Of a stretch of DNA of 64,000 nucleotides, positions 1 to 9,705 are shown one piece after another. The DNA comes from Bartonella henselae str. Houston-1 (lineage in GTDB: Bacteria > Pseudomonadota > Alphaproteobacteria > Rhizobiales > Rhizobiaceae): positions 930,001 to 994,000 of the forward strand of contig NC_005956.1 of NCBI RefSeq assembly GCF_000046705.1. Direction: 5' to 3'. The notes under the pieces were generated by a model. That model searched no databases. It saw nothing but the letters and a program-made list of their open reading frames with translations, and was not told the DNA's origin. How positions within the stretch are numbered: position 1 is the first letter of the stretch; every line of letters starts with the position of its first letter. Both the position numbers and the translations under genes were made by a program.

Positions 1-1049
1 GAAAAAAAGACTCTAATGAAAAACTCGTACCAGGTGGTTCTTCAGGTGGTTCTGCGGCCGCTGTTGCAGCAGGGCTTTGTGTGGGTGCAACCGCAACAGA
101 TACAGGTGGCTCAATACGTCAGCCAGCAGCATTTACTGGTACTGTAGGGATAAAACCAACTTATGGACGTTGTTCACGGTGGGGAACCATCGCTTTTGCC
201 TCATCACTTGATCAAGCAGGACCTATAGGGCGAAATGTTCGAGATTGTGCTATTTTACTTAAATCAATGGCTTCCTTTGATGAAAAAGATTCTACTTCAG
301 TTAATTTACCAGTGCCTGATTATGAAAGTTATATTGGTCAATCCATCAAAGGAATGAAAATTGGTATTCCAAAAGAATATTACCTTGAGGGAATGTCTCC
401 TGAAATCGTTGAACTTTGGCAAAAAGGAATAAATTGGCTAAAAGAAGCAGGGGCTGAAATAAAAAATATTTCATTACCCCATACAAAATACGCTTTGCCT
501 GCTTACTACATTGTGGCTCCTGCAGAAGCATCTTCTAATTTGGCTCGTTATGATGGTGTTCGTTTTGGTCTTCGTATACCGGGAAAAGACGTTATTGAAA
601 TGTATGAAAATACTCGCTCAGTTGGTTTTGGTAATGAAGTGAAACGACGTATTTTGATTGGCACTTATGTTCTTTCATCGGGCTATTATGATGCCTATTA
701 TCTTAAAGCTCAGAAAGTACGAACATTAGTAAAGCGTGATTTTGATCAATGTTTTTCTTCTGGGGTTGATGCTATTCTCACGCCAGCAACACCAACACCA
801 GCTTTTGGTATCGCTGATGAAAAAATAAAAAACGATACTGTGGCAATGTATCTCAATGATATTTTTACTGTACCGGTTAATATGGCTGGTTTACCAGGAA
901 TTTCTGTTCCTTCTGGTCTCTCATCGAATGGTTTACCGTTAGGATTGCAATTGATTGGTAAACCTTTTGCTGAAGAAGTCATTTTTCAGATAGCTCACAT
1001 TATAGAACAAGCAGCTGGAATGTTTAGTGCTGAAAAATGGTGGACATAA
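1..1049 (+). CDS. gatA: Glutamyl-tRNA(Gln) amidotransferase subunit A, 3' part
   Basis: This is the amidase subunit of GatCAB, which converts Glu-tRNA(Gln) (and often Asp-tRNA(Asn)) to the amidated form using ammonia released from glutamine. The reading frame is already open at base 3, so the 5' end, including the catalytic Lys region, lies outside the window. The glycine- and serine-rich amidase signature is read from about base 33 ([14 protein letters not shown]); it carries the serine pair of the Ser-cisSer-Lys triad. About 348 codons remain of a family of roughly 490, and the C-terminal end looks complete ([10 protein letters not shown] region, then TAA at 1047-1049). Family assignment is firm; only the N-terminus is unseen. 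Confidence 0.96.
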   Translation, partial: KKDSNEKLVPGGSSGGSAAAVAAGLCVGATATDTGGSIRQPAAFTGTVGIKPTYGRCSRWGTIAFASSLDQAGPIGRNVRDCAILLKSMASFDEKDSTSVNLPVPDYESYIGQSIKGMKIGIPKEYYLEGMSPEIVELWQKGINWLKEAGAEIKNISLPHTKYALPAYYIVAPAEASSNLARYDGVRFGLRIPGKDVIEMYENTRSVGFGNEVKRRILIGTYVLSSGYYDAYYLKAQKVRTLVKRDFDQCFSSGVDAILTPATPTPAFGIADEKIKNDTVAMYLNDIFTVPVNMAGLPGISVPSGLSSNGLPLGLQLIGKPFAEEVIFQIAHIIEQAAGMFSAEKWWT

Positions 1050-1099
1050 TAATAAAAAAGTTCAATTTTTTATGAAAAAAGATTTTCTTTCAACTTAGT

Positions 1100-1490
1100 T
1101 ATATTTAGAATTAGCAACCCATGCTATTTTTAAAGTTGAATGAAGATTTCACTAGAAAATCTATTATTGAGCAAGAAAACCAATCGGTTAGCTTTAAAAG
1201 AACGAACAATCATAAAAGATTATGAAATAAGCCATGAAATACAATGTGTTATAAATGATTGTATTGGTAAACATACATTAGAGGAATGTATAGATCTCCT
1301 TTATAAAGAATTTATGAATAACTTTTGTTTTCTAAAGAGAATGTTGTGGTATTTTGTAATCACGTTTTCCGACAGGTTTAAAAGTTATTTAGAAAAAAAT
1401 GAAACAAAATCTTTCGAACTTTAGAAGAGTGTGTGAAAATTGAAAACCACAAGATATCTCTCTTAACATAGTAGATACGCGAGAAAATAA
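1100..1490 (+). pseudogene. Decayed partial copy of a 3-hydroxyisobutyryl-CoA hydrolase gene
   Basis: Bases from about 1100 to 1455 closely resemble the reverse complement of the middle and 3' part of the intact hydrolase gene at 27953-28999. Matches include the stretches encoding KDYE-SHEI, THTLEEC, ELLYK and the LEEC-KIEN region near 1425-1450. Single-base indels break the frame: one near the segment matching IIEQGNPQLA and another just upstream. Homology fades after about 1455. A 94-codon open frame starting at 1140 is only a fragment of this wreck. It is therefore a degenerate duplicate rather than a working gene. No start region or active-site segment (AFCAGGD) is present, so only the C-terminal half was copied or survives. 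Confidence 0.85.
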
Positions 1491-1522
1491 ACTCTCTCTT
1501 CTTAATCACTGCGTGTAATTTT

Positions 1523-2233
1523 CTATCCGCCAAGATAAGCTTCTTTAACACGGGGATCAGAAAGCATAGCTTTGCCTTCACCATGAAACAAAACATGCCC
1601 AACTTCCAGAATATAAGCATAGTCCGCAATGGAAAGCGCTGCAAATGCGTTTTGTTCAATAAGAAGAACAGTTTTTCCCATATCATTAATTTTTCGGATA
1701 ATCGAAAAAATTTCCCGAATAAGAAGCGGTGCTAACCCTAGCGAGGGTTCATCTAATATTACCATGTCAGGATTACTCATGAGTGCACGACCCACAGCGA
1801 GCATTTGTTGTTCACCACCTGACATTGTTCCTCCTAACTGCTTTGCTCTTTCACGTAGACGCGGAAAGAGATCAAATATCCATTCGATATCACGAGAAAT
1901 TCCTGACTTATCATGGCGGATATAAGCACCTAAATGAAGATTTTCTAAAACAGTGAGATGAGGCATAATGCGCCGTCCTTCAGGACTGAGAGCAATACCT
2001 AATCGCAAAATTTTTTCTGGTGATTTTTTAATAATTGATTCGCCTTTATAGTTAATCTCTCCATAAACAGATCTATTAAGTCCTGTAATAGAGCGTACAA
2101 TGCTGCTTTTTCCTGCTCCATTGGCACCTATTAAAGTAACTATACTCCCTTTTTTTATAGACATAGAAAGATTTTGGATAGCTTTAATGGCGCCATAATG
2201 AACGTGAAGATTTTTGATTTTAAGAATATCCAT
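1523..2233 (-). CDS. livF: Branched-chain amino-acid ABC transporter ATP-binding protein LivF
   Basis: This is one of the two cytoplasmic ATPases of a LIV-type importer. The Walker A motif GANGAGKSS lies at residues 37-45, the signature MSGGEQQ and Walker B VILDEPSLGL follow, and the length (236 aa) is normal for LivF. The frame extends upstream inside livG, but the start MDILKIKNLH at 2233 fits the family best; it overlaps the livG stop by 14 bases. It is the last gene of a livJ-H-M-G-F run on this strand, so translation is probably coupled. Substrate is inferred from family only and could be leucine, isoleucine, valine or another amide or amino acid. Confidence 0.93.
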   Translation of the reverse strand: MDILKIKNLHVHYGAIKAIQNLSMSIKKGSIVTLIGANGAGKSSIVRSITGLNRSVYGEINYKGESIIKKSPEKILRLGIALSPEGRRIMPHLTVLENLHLGAYIRHDKSGISRDIEWIFDLFPRLRERAKQLGGTMSGGEQQMLAVGRALMSNPDMVILDEPSLGLAPLLIREIFSIIRKINDMGKTVLLIEQNAFAALSIADYAYILEVGHVLFHGEGKAMLSDPRVKEAYLGG

Positions 2234-3002
2234 AAACATCTCCGCCAAGATAAGCTTCAATAACTTTAGGGTTATTACGAATTTCATCTGGTGTGCCATT
2301 GGCAATGCAGCAGCCATGCTCCATTACCAAAATATATTGGCAAAGCCCCATAACAACTTTCATATCGTGTTCGATAAGCAGAATTGTAAGATCAAAGTCT
2401 TTTTGCACTTTTGCTATGAATTTTCTAAGATCTTCACTTTCCTGTGGATCCATACCGGCAACAGGTTCATCAAGAAGAAGTAATTTTGGCTTTGTTGCTA
2501 AAGCGCGCGCAATTTCTAAACGTCTTTGTACACCATAGGGCAGAGTCGTTGCAGATTGATTGGCAAGGTGATCAAGTTGTAGCTGTTCAAGAAGTTTCAT
2601 CGCATTTTTATGAATTTCTCTTTTCTCTTTCATTGCTTTTGGAAAAAACAAAGCTGAAGAAAACCATGGATGCTTTTGTCGAACATGAGCCCCCACCATA
2701 ACATTTTGCAAGACTGTTAACCCTGAAAAAAGACGAATATTTTGGAATGTTCGTGCAATATGGTATCTACAGATAATATAAGGAGGAGCTCCAGAAACTT
2801 TTTTCCCATCAAAAAGAATGGTTCCACTTGTGGGGGCATAAAACCCGGAGATCATATTAAAAATGGTTGTTTTTCCAGCACCATTAGGACCAATTAATCC
2901 AGTAATTTTTCCTCGCTTGATTGCCATATTAATATTATTGACAGCAACCAATCCGCCAAAACGCATCACGATATCATTGAGTAAAAGAATAGTGTCGTTC
3001 AT
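2220..3002 (-). CDS. livG: Branched-chain amino-acid ABC transporter ATP-binding protein LivG
   Basis: This is the second ATPase of the LIV-type importer. Walker A GPNGAGKTT is at residues 38-46. The signature reads LPYGVQRRLEIARALA, the LivG variant of LSGGQ, followed by LLLLDEPVAGMDP. The length of 260 aa is usual. The ATG at 3002 overlaps the livM stop by 4 bases, and the 3' end overlaps livF by 14 bases, which supports one polycistronic message. It works as a heterodimer with LivF on the LivH-LivM membrane pair. Confidence 0.94.
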   Translation of the reverse strand: MNDTILLLNDIVMRFGGLVAVNNINMAIKRGKITGLIGPNGAGKTTIFNMISGFYAPTSGTILFDGKKVSGAPPYIICRYHIARTFQNIRLFSGLTVLQNVMVGAHVRQKHPWFSSALFFPKAMKEKREIHKNAMKLLEQLQLDHLANQSATTLPYGVQRRLEIARALATKPKLLLLDEPVAGMDPQESEDLRKFIAKVQKDFDLTILLIEHDMKVVMGLCQYILVMEHGCCIANGTPDEIRNNPKVIEAYLGGDVYGYS

Positions 3003-4057
3003 AGCTTTTCCTCAGTATTAGAGAACTTTTTGCGTGTAAAAAAGCTATAAATCCCGCTCCATGAGAATTCACGTTGTCCCAATAAACCTCTTCTCCAAAA
3101 TAAGATAATGACGAGCAATAAAAGAGAAAAAATAACCATCCTAAGCCCTGGTGTCTCTGGAATATGTATAAAACCTAAGTCAAATGGACTCTCGATAATG
3201 CGAAGCCATTCAAGCATGACCGTAATAATAATGCTGCCAATAATGCTACCTGTAATCGAACCAAGACCACCAGCAACAACAATCATCAAAATATTAAAAG
3301 TTAGAAGGAAGTTGAACATTTTTGGATCGATTGTTGAAATAAGAGCGGCCATTAATGCTCCTCCGACACCTGCAAAGAATGCACCTGCAGTAAAGGAAAA
3401 GCTACGGTAGAAAAAAGCGTTAATCCCCATTGTTTTCGCAGCGATTTCATCATCACGAATAGCGCGCAGTACATTACCAGTATTGCTTCGCAGTAAGAGA
3501 ATAATGAAGGTAACCGTAAATACTAACCAACTATAGTTCCACCATAATGTCGCATTTTGAGGTATTCCTTTGATTCCTAAAGAACCATTTGTTACGGATG
3601 TCGCGTTTGTAATAACAATGCGAATAATTTCTGCAAAACCCAACGTTGCAATTCCAAGATAATCTCCGCCAAGACGTAAGATAGGAAGAGCAATTAATAA
3701 ACCTACAACTGCAGCACACAGACCACTTACAACAACAGTTACAAAAAAAGGTAACTGTAGATCATGCAATGGCTCAGCTATAGGTTCAAGAATCCACATC
3801 ATTTCTTTTTGTTCAGGAGAAAGAAGTAAAATCGCGCATACATAAGCACCAATAGCCATGAATCCAGCATGTCCAAGAGAAAACATCCCGGTGAAACCGT
3901 AAATCAAATTAAGCGAAATTGCCAATATCGCATTGATAGCAATAAGGTTGATGACACGAAGTGTGTACTCATTAAAATGGTTATCAGCATAAAATAAAAA
4001 ACCGATAAAAAAAAGAATACTGATACATGATAAAAAAGTTGAAGCTGATTTTGCCAT
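2999..4057 (-). CDS. livM: Branched-chain amino-acid ABC transporter permease LivM
   Basis: This inner-membrane permease has many hydrophobic segments and the LivM hallmarks GFTGMFSLGHAGFMAIGAY near residues 54-72 and RAIRDDEIAAKTMGIN, the ATPase-contacting loop. At 352 aa it is within the family range. Its ATG shares one base with the livH stop, and it overlaps livG by four bases, consistent with translational coupling. It forms the transmembrane channel together with LivH. Confidence 0.93.
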   Translation of the reverse strand: MAKSASTFLSCISILFFIGFLFYADNHFNEYTLRVINLIAINAILAISLNLIYGFTGMFSLGHAGFMAIGAYVCAILLLSPEQKEMMWILEPIAEPLHDLQLPFFVTVVVSGLCAAVVGLLIALPILRLGGDYLGIATLGFAEIIRIVITNATSVTNGSLGIKGIPQNATLWWNYSWLVFTVTFIILLLRSNTGNVLRAIRDDEIAAKTMGINAFFYRSFSFTAGAFFAGVGGALMAALISTIDPKMFNFLLTFNILMIVVAGGLGSITGSIIGSIIITVMLEWLRIIESPFDLGFIHIPETPGLRMVIFSLLLLVIILFWRRGLLGQREFSWSGIYSFFTRKKFSNTEEKL

Positions 4058-5133
4058 TAGATTTTCTCCTGATTTTTTTTGCCCATTAAACCAGTGGGCA
4101 TTACTAATAAAATCAGAATTAATAAAATAAAGGCAAAAGCATCTCTATATCCGGATAGAGCAGGAAAGAATGCGACAATCATAATTTCAATAAATCCTAG
4201 TAACAGCCCCCCCAACATTGCTCCTGGAATTGAACCAATGCCTCCGATAACGGCTGCTATAAATGCTTTGAGTCCAGGAAGAATACCCATATAAGGTTGA
4301 ACTTGAGGATAGCGTAAAGCCCACATGATGCCTGCAATAGCAGCAAGTGCTGAGCCTATCCCAAAGGTAAGTGCGATGACTTTATTGACAGAAACACCCA
4401 TCAAACGAGTCGTTTCAATATCGTGGGAAATTGCACGCATAGCAAGACCAGGTTTTGTCTTATGGATAATCCATAGCAATAACACGATAAGAATAAATGA
4501 AACAATGGGAACGATCAGAGACATGGGAGCAATTCTAATAATTCCATTTTCCCCTGATCCTAAATGCCATAGGAATGGTGTGACAAGAAAATCTGGCTGT
4601 TTTACACCCTTTGGGACACCACTAAAGATTACAGTAGCAAGATTTTCAATAAAAAAGGAAACTCCTATTGCACCAATAAGCGCTGAAATACGTGGAGCAT
4701 GACGCAGTGGTTTATAGGCAAACTGGTCAATAGTAATACCCACTGCACTTGTGATAAAAATTGAAAAACAGAGAGCTAAAATCCAAATCGGTGTAAAATC
4801 TTGTGGAGCAATTTTAAAATAATAAATGAACGTTAAAATAAAAGCAAAAAAAACAGCAACCCAATAAATTTTAGGGCGTTTTTTAAACCCTATAAATACT
4901 GAATAATAAATGAAAAGAGCCAATAATATAAGAAGAACAGCAGCCCAAGCAGGCATAAAGCTGATTGTGGAAAAGAAAACAAAATACGCCCCTAGCATAA
5001 AGATATCACCATGAGCGAAATTAATGAGTCTTAGAATACCATAGACCATGGTGTAACCAATTGCGATAAGCCCATAAAGAGCCCCCAATGCAAGTGCATT
5101 AAAAAAATACTGGATGAACATTTCAGTGCTCAT
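4057..5133 (-). CDS. livH: Branched-chain amino-acid ABC transporter permease LivH
   Basis: This is the partner permease of LivM. The N-terminus (ALALGALYGLIAIGYTMVYG, then LRLINFAHGDIFMLGAY) is typical LivH, and the ATPase-contacting loop RAISHDIETTRLMGV and IGGIGSIPGA are present. At 358 aa it is longer than common LivH proteins (around 300). The extra length sits at about residues 55-125 as additional hydrophobic segments before the TIDQFAYKPLR region. The start MSTEMFIQYFFNA at 5133 leaves a 120-base spacer to the upstream binding-protein gene. Confidence 0.93.
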   Translation of the reverse strand: MSTEMFIQYFFNALALGALYGLIAIGYTMVYGILRLINFAHGDIFMLGAYFVFFSTISFMPAWAAVLLILLALFIYYSVFIGFKKRPKIYWVAVFFAFILTFIYYFKIAPQDFTPIWILALCFSIFITSAVGITIDQFAYKPLRHAPRISALIGAIGVSFFIENLATVIFSGVPKGVKQPDFLVTPFLWHLGSGENGIIRIAPMSLIVPIVSFILIVLLLWIIHKTKPGLAMRAISHDIETTRLMGVSVNKVIALTFGIGSALAAIAGIMWALRYPQVQPYMGILPGLKAFIAAVIGGIGSIPGAMLGGLLLGFIEIMIVAFFPALSGYRDAFAFILLILILLVMPTGLMGKKNQEKI

Positions 5134-5253
5134 CTCTTATCCTTCCGCATTTATTAATTCATATAGAATGAAAGAAGTAACCACAAGACGATTTGATTGA
5201 ACCTCAATCCTCAACCGATTCCCGTATTTTGATTAGTAAGACTTTCTATTTTT

Positions 5254-6387
5254 TTAAAAAGCAGGTTTGACTTCATCTAAATAGATACGTTTTCCATCCT
5301 TTATTTCAATAACACCGATAGGAATCGTAGGATTATGGTTTTCATCCATAGACATATCCCCAAAGGGTGTTTGAAAGTCTTTTAATTTGCTAAGTTCTAT
5401 AGTAATTTTTTCACGATCGGCACTGCCAGCATTTTCAATAGCTTTCATAAACATCATATAACTTGTGTATCCCAAAACAGAATTGATATTGGGTTCTTTG
5501 TCAGGATAAGCTGCTTTCCATTCTTTTGTGAATTCTTTTGCAGCTTCTGACATATTTGGCATATCCTCGCTGTAAGGGAGTGTTGTATGTAAAAAGCCTT
5601 CTGCAGCCTTTCCTGCAATTGTAATGGTTTCTGGATTATCCATGGCATCTCCGCCCATAATTCGGAACTTTGCACCTAATTCACGCGCTTGTTTCATGAT
5701 GATGGCACCTTCAGAAAAATAGGACGGAATAAATAAGATATCGGGATTTTGTGCTATAATCTGTGTGAGAACAGCTGAAAAGTCCTGATCTCCAGAATTA
5801 TAGTTTAAATTTGAGATAATCTCACCACCTAGTTTTTTAAAAGAGCGCGCAAAATAACTGGCAAGACCAATGGCGTAATCATTTGATATATCTTTGAGTA
5901 TAGCAGCTTTTTTTGCATGTAAAGTTTGAATTGCGTAAGTTGCAACTCCTATACCTTGGTAAGAATCAACGAAGCAAGCGCGAAAGTAATATTTCTTGCC
6001 TTGTGTAACAAGCGGACTTGTTGAGGAAGTTGCAATAGTTGGCGTTTTCGCTTTTTCAGATATTTCTCCACCAGCCAATGAGAGTGAAGAGCCATAACTC
6101 CCGATGATTCCATTTACTTTATCACTTGCGGTTAAGCGCATAACAGCATTGGCAGCTTCTACTTTATCAGATTTATTATCAACAACAATAAGTTCTACCT
6201 TACGTCCCAATATTTCTGGGATTTTTTTATGTGCCAATTCTATACCTCTAATTTCAAGCTGGCCTCCAAATGCATTTTGACCACTTAACGGAAGGTAAAC
6301 ACCAATTTTAATGGGCTCATTCGCATAAACATTTACTGTAAGTGTCATGACAGCGGTGACTATAGCAAGAATTTTCCTCAATTGCAT
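5254..6387 (-). CDS. Periplasmic branched-chain amino-acid binding protein (LivJ/LivK type)
   Basis: This is the substrate-binding protein (type I periplasmic fold) that feeds the LivHMGF complex. It starts with a signal peptide of about 22 residues ending in NVYA, then EPIKIGVYLPLSGQNA, the standard start of mature LivJ-like proteins. The length of 377 aa fits. It is first in the operon, as is common, and the 120-base gap to livH may allow it to be expressed at a higher level. The ligand cannot be told from sequence alone; amides, urea and short-chain amino acids are handled by relatives. Confidence 0.9.
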   Translation of the reverse strand: MQLRKILAIVTAVMTLTVNVYANEPIKIGVYLPLSGQNAFGGQLEIRGIELAHKKIPEILGRKVELIVVDNKSDKVEAANAVMRLTASDKVNGIIGSYGSSLSLAGGEISEKAKTPTIATSSTSPLVTQGKKYYFRACFVDSYQGIGVATYAIQTLHAKKAAILKDISNDYAIGLASYFARSFKKLGGEIISNLNYNSGDQDFSAVLTQIIAQNPDILFIPSYFSEGAIIMKQARELGAKFRIMGGDAMDNPETITIAGKAAEGFLHTTLPYSEDMPNMSEAAKEFTKEWKAAYPDKEPNINSVLGYTSYMMFMKAIENAGSADREKITIELSKLKDFQTPFGDMSMDENHNPTIPIGVIEIKDGKRIYLDEVKPAF

Positions 6388-6700
6388 TGGGCAACTTCCT
6401 TAATTAGTTGTAGTTTTTACACTTTATCGTGAACTTTTTCATCATGCAAGTTACACATTAATGAAAATACCATTGTTTGAAAAATCTTTTGTATGATCTC
6501 TCTTTCGTGAAAGATGTCTCTTAAGATACGTTAAGCATATGATCAAACATTTTTTGGATTTATGGGTTGATGTTAACATAGAAAATACGACAATATGGGG
6601 AAATCTTATCTTGGGGCTTGCGTGTTGATACAATCGCAATGTTTACTTAACATAAAGAATCAATGTCATGCAATTTATACCTACAGGATCACGTTTTATT
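6388..6700. other. Intergenic region between divergent liv operon and cold-shock gene
   Basis: These roughly 310 bases hold no convincing gene. They must contain the liv operon promoter (minus) and the cold-shock gene promoter with its leader (plus). I could not assign -35 and -10 boxes with confidence. Confidence 0.5.
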
Positions 6701-7276
6701 ATGGCGAGTAAGGATGCATTAAAGGATTATTCCCTATCTAAAGACAGTATAGGTGCTTGTGGTGAGATTATTGAGATCAGTGGTGTCATTAAGTGGTTTG
6801 ATGGGAGTAAAGGGTATGGATTTATTGTGCCTGATTTACCTAATTGTCCCGATATATTACTGCACGTTACAGTGATGCGCAGGGATGGCTTTCAAACAGT
6901 TTTGGAGGGTGCTAAAGTTGTTTGTGCGGTAGAAAAAACTGAACGAGGATTGAAGTGCGTTCAGATAAAATCTATAGATTGTTCATCAGCGATTCACCCA
7001 GCAGAATCTCCAGCCCGAACGCATGTCGTTGTTACTCCAGAAAGTGGTTTAGAGCGCGCAATTGTTAAGTGGTTTAATCGTGATAAGGGGTTTGGTTTTC
7101 TGAGTCGTGGACAGGGAACAGAAGATATTTTTGTTCATATGGAAACATTGCGTCGTTTCGGTTTAGCAGAGCTTCGTTCTGGTCAAGTTGTTCTTGTACG
7201 TTTTGGTAAAGGGGAAAAAGGCTTGATGACAGCAGAAATTTATCCAGATATAAATATTCCGTTTGCTACACATTGA
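6701..7276 (+). CDS. Tandem double cold-shock domain protein
   Basis: This is a nucleic-acid binding protein with two cold-shock domains. Domain 1 spans about residues 25-93, with RNP1-like KGYGFIV (37-43) and RNP2-like DILLHV (51-56). Domain 2 spans about 118-184, with KGFGFLS (129-135) and DIFVHM (142-147). A linker rich in Ala, Pro and Thr separates them. Two-domain Csp proteins are usual in Rhizobiales and are thought to act as RNA chaperones; the role here is inferred from family. An in-frame ATG at 6668 would add 11 residues. I prefer 6701 because [10 protein letters not shown] looks like a natural N-terminus, but neither start has a strong Shine-Dalgarno sequence. Confidence 0.88.
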   Translation: MASKDALKDYSLSKDSIGACGEIIEISGVIKWFDGSKGYGFIVPDLPNCPDILLHVTVMRRDGFQTVLEGAKVVCAVEKTERGLKCVQIKSIDCSSAIHPAESPARTHVVVTPESGLERAIVKWFNRDKGFGFLSRGQGTEDIFVHMETLRRFGLAELRSGQVVLVRFGKGEKGLMTAEIYPDINIPFATH

Positions 7277-7292
7277 GTTTCACTAGTGAAGC

Positions 7293-7328
7293 CACATACT
7301 CTCTTTTTTAAGAGGACAGTAGTATGTG
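7293..7328. repeat. Inverted repeat after the cold-shock gene
   Basis: Arms CACATACT (7293-7300) and AGTATGTG (7321-7328) enclose a second short hairpin, CTCTTTTTTAAGAG. There is no T-tract directly after it, so it may be an mRNA-stabilising hairpin or a weak terminator. Confidence 0.4.
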
Positions 7329-7524
7329 AGTGCAAATAGCTCTAAAACGAATATGTGTGAGAGAAGACATATTCATGAAACTGTCAATCAAAAGAAGCTG
7401 GTTGTTCATAGCTTATTGAGAGCGATAAGAAGGTAAATGTCTTATTTTTCTTTTATTTTTTTAATTCTGATGCTTTTTATTTTATATGAAAAAGCGAGAG
7501 ATTTGTTTGAGTGAAAAGATAAAA

Positions 7525-8067
7525 ATGTTAATTTTTTTTAAAAGAGGACGTACTGTTCTGTTGGCAGTATCTTTTATATTAGCAATAAGTTCAGCTATAG
7601 CTAAGAAGCCGTTGGAACTCCCAGTTGATCCGATTCCTTTAGAGATACAAACAAAGCAAGGGACAATTTCTTACAAGGTAGAGATTGCTTTTACGCAGTC
7701 CCAGGGGGTAGCTGGTTTAATGTATCGCACTGATTTTCCACGTGATCGTGCAATGCTCTTTAGACAACATGGAAGTAGGGAGTTAAAGGATAAGCAACAG
7801 CTTTTTATGTGGATGGCAAATACACCTTTACCCTTAGATATGATTTTCTTAAACGCTGAAGGGATTATCGTATCAATTGTCGAAAGAACTTCTCCATTTT
7901 CAACAGATATTATTTCATCGGGAGTGCCTGCAACTTTTGCACTTGAAGTTAATGCTGGTGAAGTTTCTGAAAAACAAATAAAAAAGGGACAACGTGTTAT
8001 TCATCCCGCTATTTGTGGCAAATGTGACGGTGATAAAAATGATAGCGGAGAATATTCGTTTTTTTGA
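7525..8067 (+). CDS. DUF192 family exported protein
   Basis: This is a small exported protein of unknown function. It has a signal-peptide-like N-terminus (hydrophobic stretch VLLAVSFILAISSAIA) and the DUF192 core: GVAGLMYRTDFP, MLF, then MWMANTPLPLDMIFL and GVPATFALEVNAGE. It is about 180 aa from the ATG at 7525. An upstream in-frame ATG at 7486 would add 13 charged residues, and I chose 7525 because it gives a standard signal peptide. It sits directly after the cold-shock gene and overlaps the next hydrolase gene by 29 bases. Function is not known for the family; co-transcription with csp is common in the order. Confidence 0.85.
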   Translation: MLIFFKRGRTVLLAVSFILAISSAIAKKPLELPVDPIPLEIQTKQGTISYKVEIAFTQSQGVAGLMYRTDFPRDRAMLFRQHGSRELKDKQQLFMWMANTPLPLDMIFLNAEGIIVSIVERTSPFSTDIISSGVPATFALEVNAGEVSEKQIKKGQRVIHPAICGKCDGDKNDSGEYSFF

Positions 8068-8812
8068 ATATGATGGTTTGCGCTTTTCTTATAGAGAAGA
8101 AGGGCAGGGTACACCTATTTTGTTGGTTCATGGTTTTGGGTCTTCTGCACGTGTGAATTGGTATGCAACGGGTTGGTTTCGTACCCTTACTGAAGCAGGA
8201 TATCGTGTTATTGCTCTTGATAACCGCGGACATGGAGATTCTGTTAAAAGTTACGATCCTTCTTTTTATACACCTCAAGCTATGGCTAGCGATGCGATGC
8301 GATTGTTGCAGCATTTAGAATTATCTAAAGCGCATGTCATGGGATATTCTATGGGGGCTAGAATTAGCGCATTTATGGCTCTTTTGTATCCAACATATGT
8401 ACACAGTGTCATTTTTGGTGGTTTAGGCATTGGTATGGTAACAGGAGCAGGGAATTGGGAACCTGTTGCTGAGGCCCTTTTAGCAGAAGACATTTCTACT
8501 ATTACCAATCCACGCGGTTTAATGTTTCGTAAATTTGCAGACCAAACGAAAAGTGATAGACGTGCTCTTGCTGCTTGTATTATCACATCAAAACAAGAGT
8601 TAACAGCAGCTGAAGTTTACAAAATTAAGCAACCTGCACTTGTCGCTGTTGGTTCATTAGACGAAATTGGCGGTGAAGCAGAGCCATTAGCAGCCTTGTT
8701 GCCACTTGGGGAAGTATTGCAAATTCCTGGACGAGATCATATGCTTGCTGTGGGAGATAAGATCTATAAAAGAGGCGTTATCGATTTTCTTTCTCGTTAT
8801 CCTATCGTATGA
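8039..8812 (+). CDS. Alpha/beta hydrolase
   Basis: This is a 257-aa alpha/beta-hydrolase-fold enzyme, probably an esterase or lipase-like enzyme of unknown substrate. It shows the oxyanion segment LLVHGFGSS (about 28-36), DNRGHGDS (61-68), the nucleophile elbow GYSMGA with Ser104, a candidate Asp208 and the catalytic His234 in GRDHML. The start MIAENIRFF at 8039 lies inside the end of the DUF192 gene (29-base overlap), so the two are likely coupled. An earlier in-frame start at 7994 would add 15 residues not typical of the fold. Confidence 0.88.
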   Translation: MIAENIRFFEYDGLRFSYREEGQGTPILLVHGFGSSARVNWYATGWFRTLTEAGYRVIALDNRGHGDSVKSYDPSFYTPQAMASDAMRLLQHLELSKAHVMGYSMGARISAFMALLYPTYVHSVIFGGLGIGMVTGAGNWEPVAEALLAEDISTITNPRGLMFRKFADQTKSDRRALAACIITSKQELTAAEVYKIKQPALVAVGSLDEIGGEAEPLAALLPLGEVLQIPGRDHMLAVGDKIYKRGVIDFLSRYPIV

Positions 8813-9448
8813 GAATCATTCACTGTTTAAAAGCCTACAACATCATTTATTCGCATGCTCTCTTTAAGGTAACAACAGATTTTAGAATATCTAGCTATTG
8901 TGGGGGAAGGTTTTTATGCAATGGTAAAGAGAATAGCAATAAAAATTCTGAAAAATCATTTATTATAAGAATGATTTCTTTTTTATATATTAAATTGAGT
9001 ACGTTACTGAAAGTAGTTAAAGAAAATTATTCTTTAATTATACAACAAGATTTTGTGGTAAACAAAATAGTTGTAAAAAAAGAGAATGCTTTTGTTTAAT
9101 GAAGCTCTGTTTTGTGTAAAAAGGGAAAAAATTACACTAGTTGATCGATGTTTTGCCCCAATATGTTTGTAAACGCAGATACTGAAATTGAGGATAAAGT
9201 AAAAACTATTAAAAATTTACGCTTTTCTCTACCTATTTTTTTACTTTTGTAATCTATACGAGTATATTTAACAATGATAAACCCTTTTAATAAAGGATAT
9301 TAAGCAAAAGTTAAAAATAATGGTGTTTTGAATATAGGTCAAACCAAAGATCAAGACTAGGATTTTTTACCATCTTTATAGAATCTTAGGAGTATCTTAT
9401 TTGCTTATAAAGAATTAAATGAATCATTTAGAAAGACAGGAGAGCATA
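8813..9448. other. Spacer without a convincing gene
   Basis: These 630 AT-rich bases lie between the hydrolase and the DUF3126 gene. One frame is open for 96 codons (8809-9099), starting on the ATGA of the hydrolase stop. Its composition is Lys, Ile and Asn rich with no recognisable motif, so I do not call it a gene. Nothing else is seen apart from the expected promoter for the next gene. Confidence 0.5.
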
Positions 9449-9661
9449 GTGAATGCTGATGAAATAAAAAAACTTGATAATTATTTAAAAAACACATTCC
9501 AAAATTCAGCATTACAGGTGAGAGCTCGGCCTAAAAAGGGTGATTCTTGTGAAGTTTATATCGGGGATGAATTTTTAGGTGTTATCTATCGAGATGAAGA
9601 GGAGAATGAATTATCCTATAATTTCTCGATGGCCATATTAGATATTGATTTAGAAAATTGA
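9449..9661 (+). CDS. DUF3126 family protein
   Basis: This is a small acidic cytoplasmic protein of about 70 aa, conserved in Alphaproteobacteria and of unknown function. The pattern EIKKLDNYLKNTF, RPKKGDSCEVYIGDEFLGV and the end FSMAILDIDL match what I recall of DUF3126. I chose the GTG at 9449 because an AGGAGAG Shine-Dalgarno sits at 9438-9444 with proper spacing and the length then fits the family. The ATG at 9419 would add ten residues and has no such site. Confidence 0.85.
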   Translation: MNADEIKKLDNYLKNTFQNSALQVRARPKKGDSCEVYIGDEFLGVIYRDEEENELSYNFSMAILDIDLEN

Positions 9662-9705
9662 TTTGTTACCATTAATTTTATGAATTTTTCTTTATCCAAA
9701 GAGGT

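Noticed and set aside
6451..6639. Short minus-strand frame between the liv operon and the cold-shock gene
   Set aside because: No motif and it occupies the expected promoter region.
8809..9099. 96-codon open frame starting on the ATGA of the hydrolase stop
   Set aside because: Lys/Ile/Asn-rich low-information sequence, no motif, no separate ribosome binding site; likely chance in AT-rich spacer.
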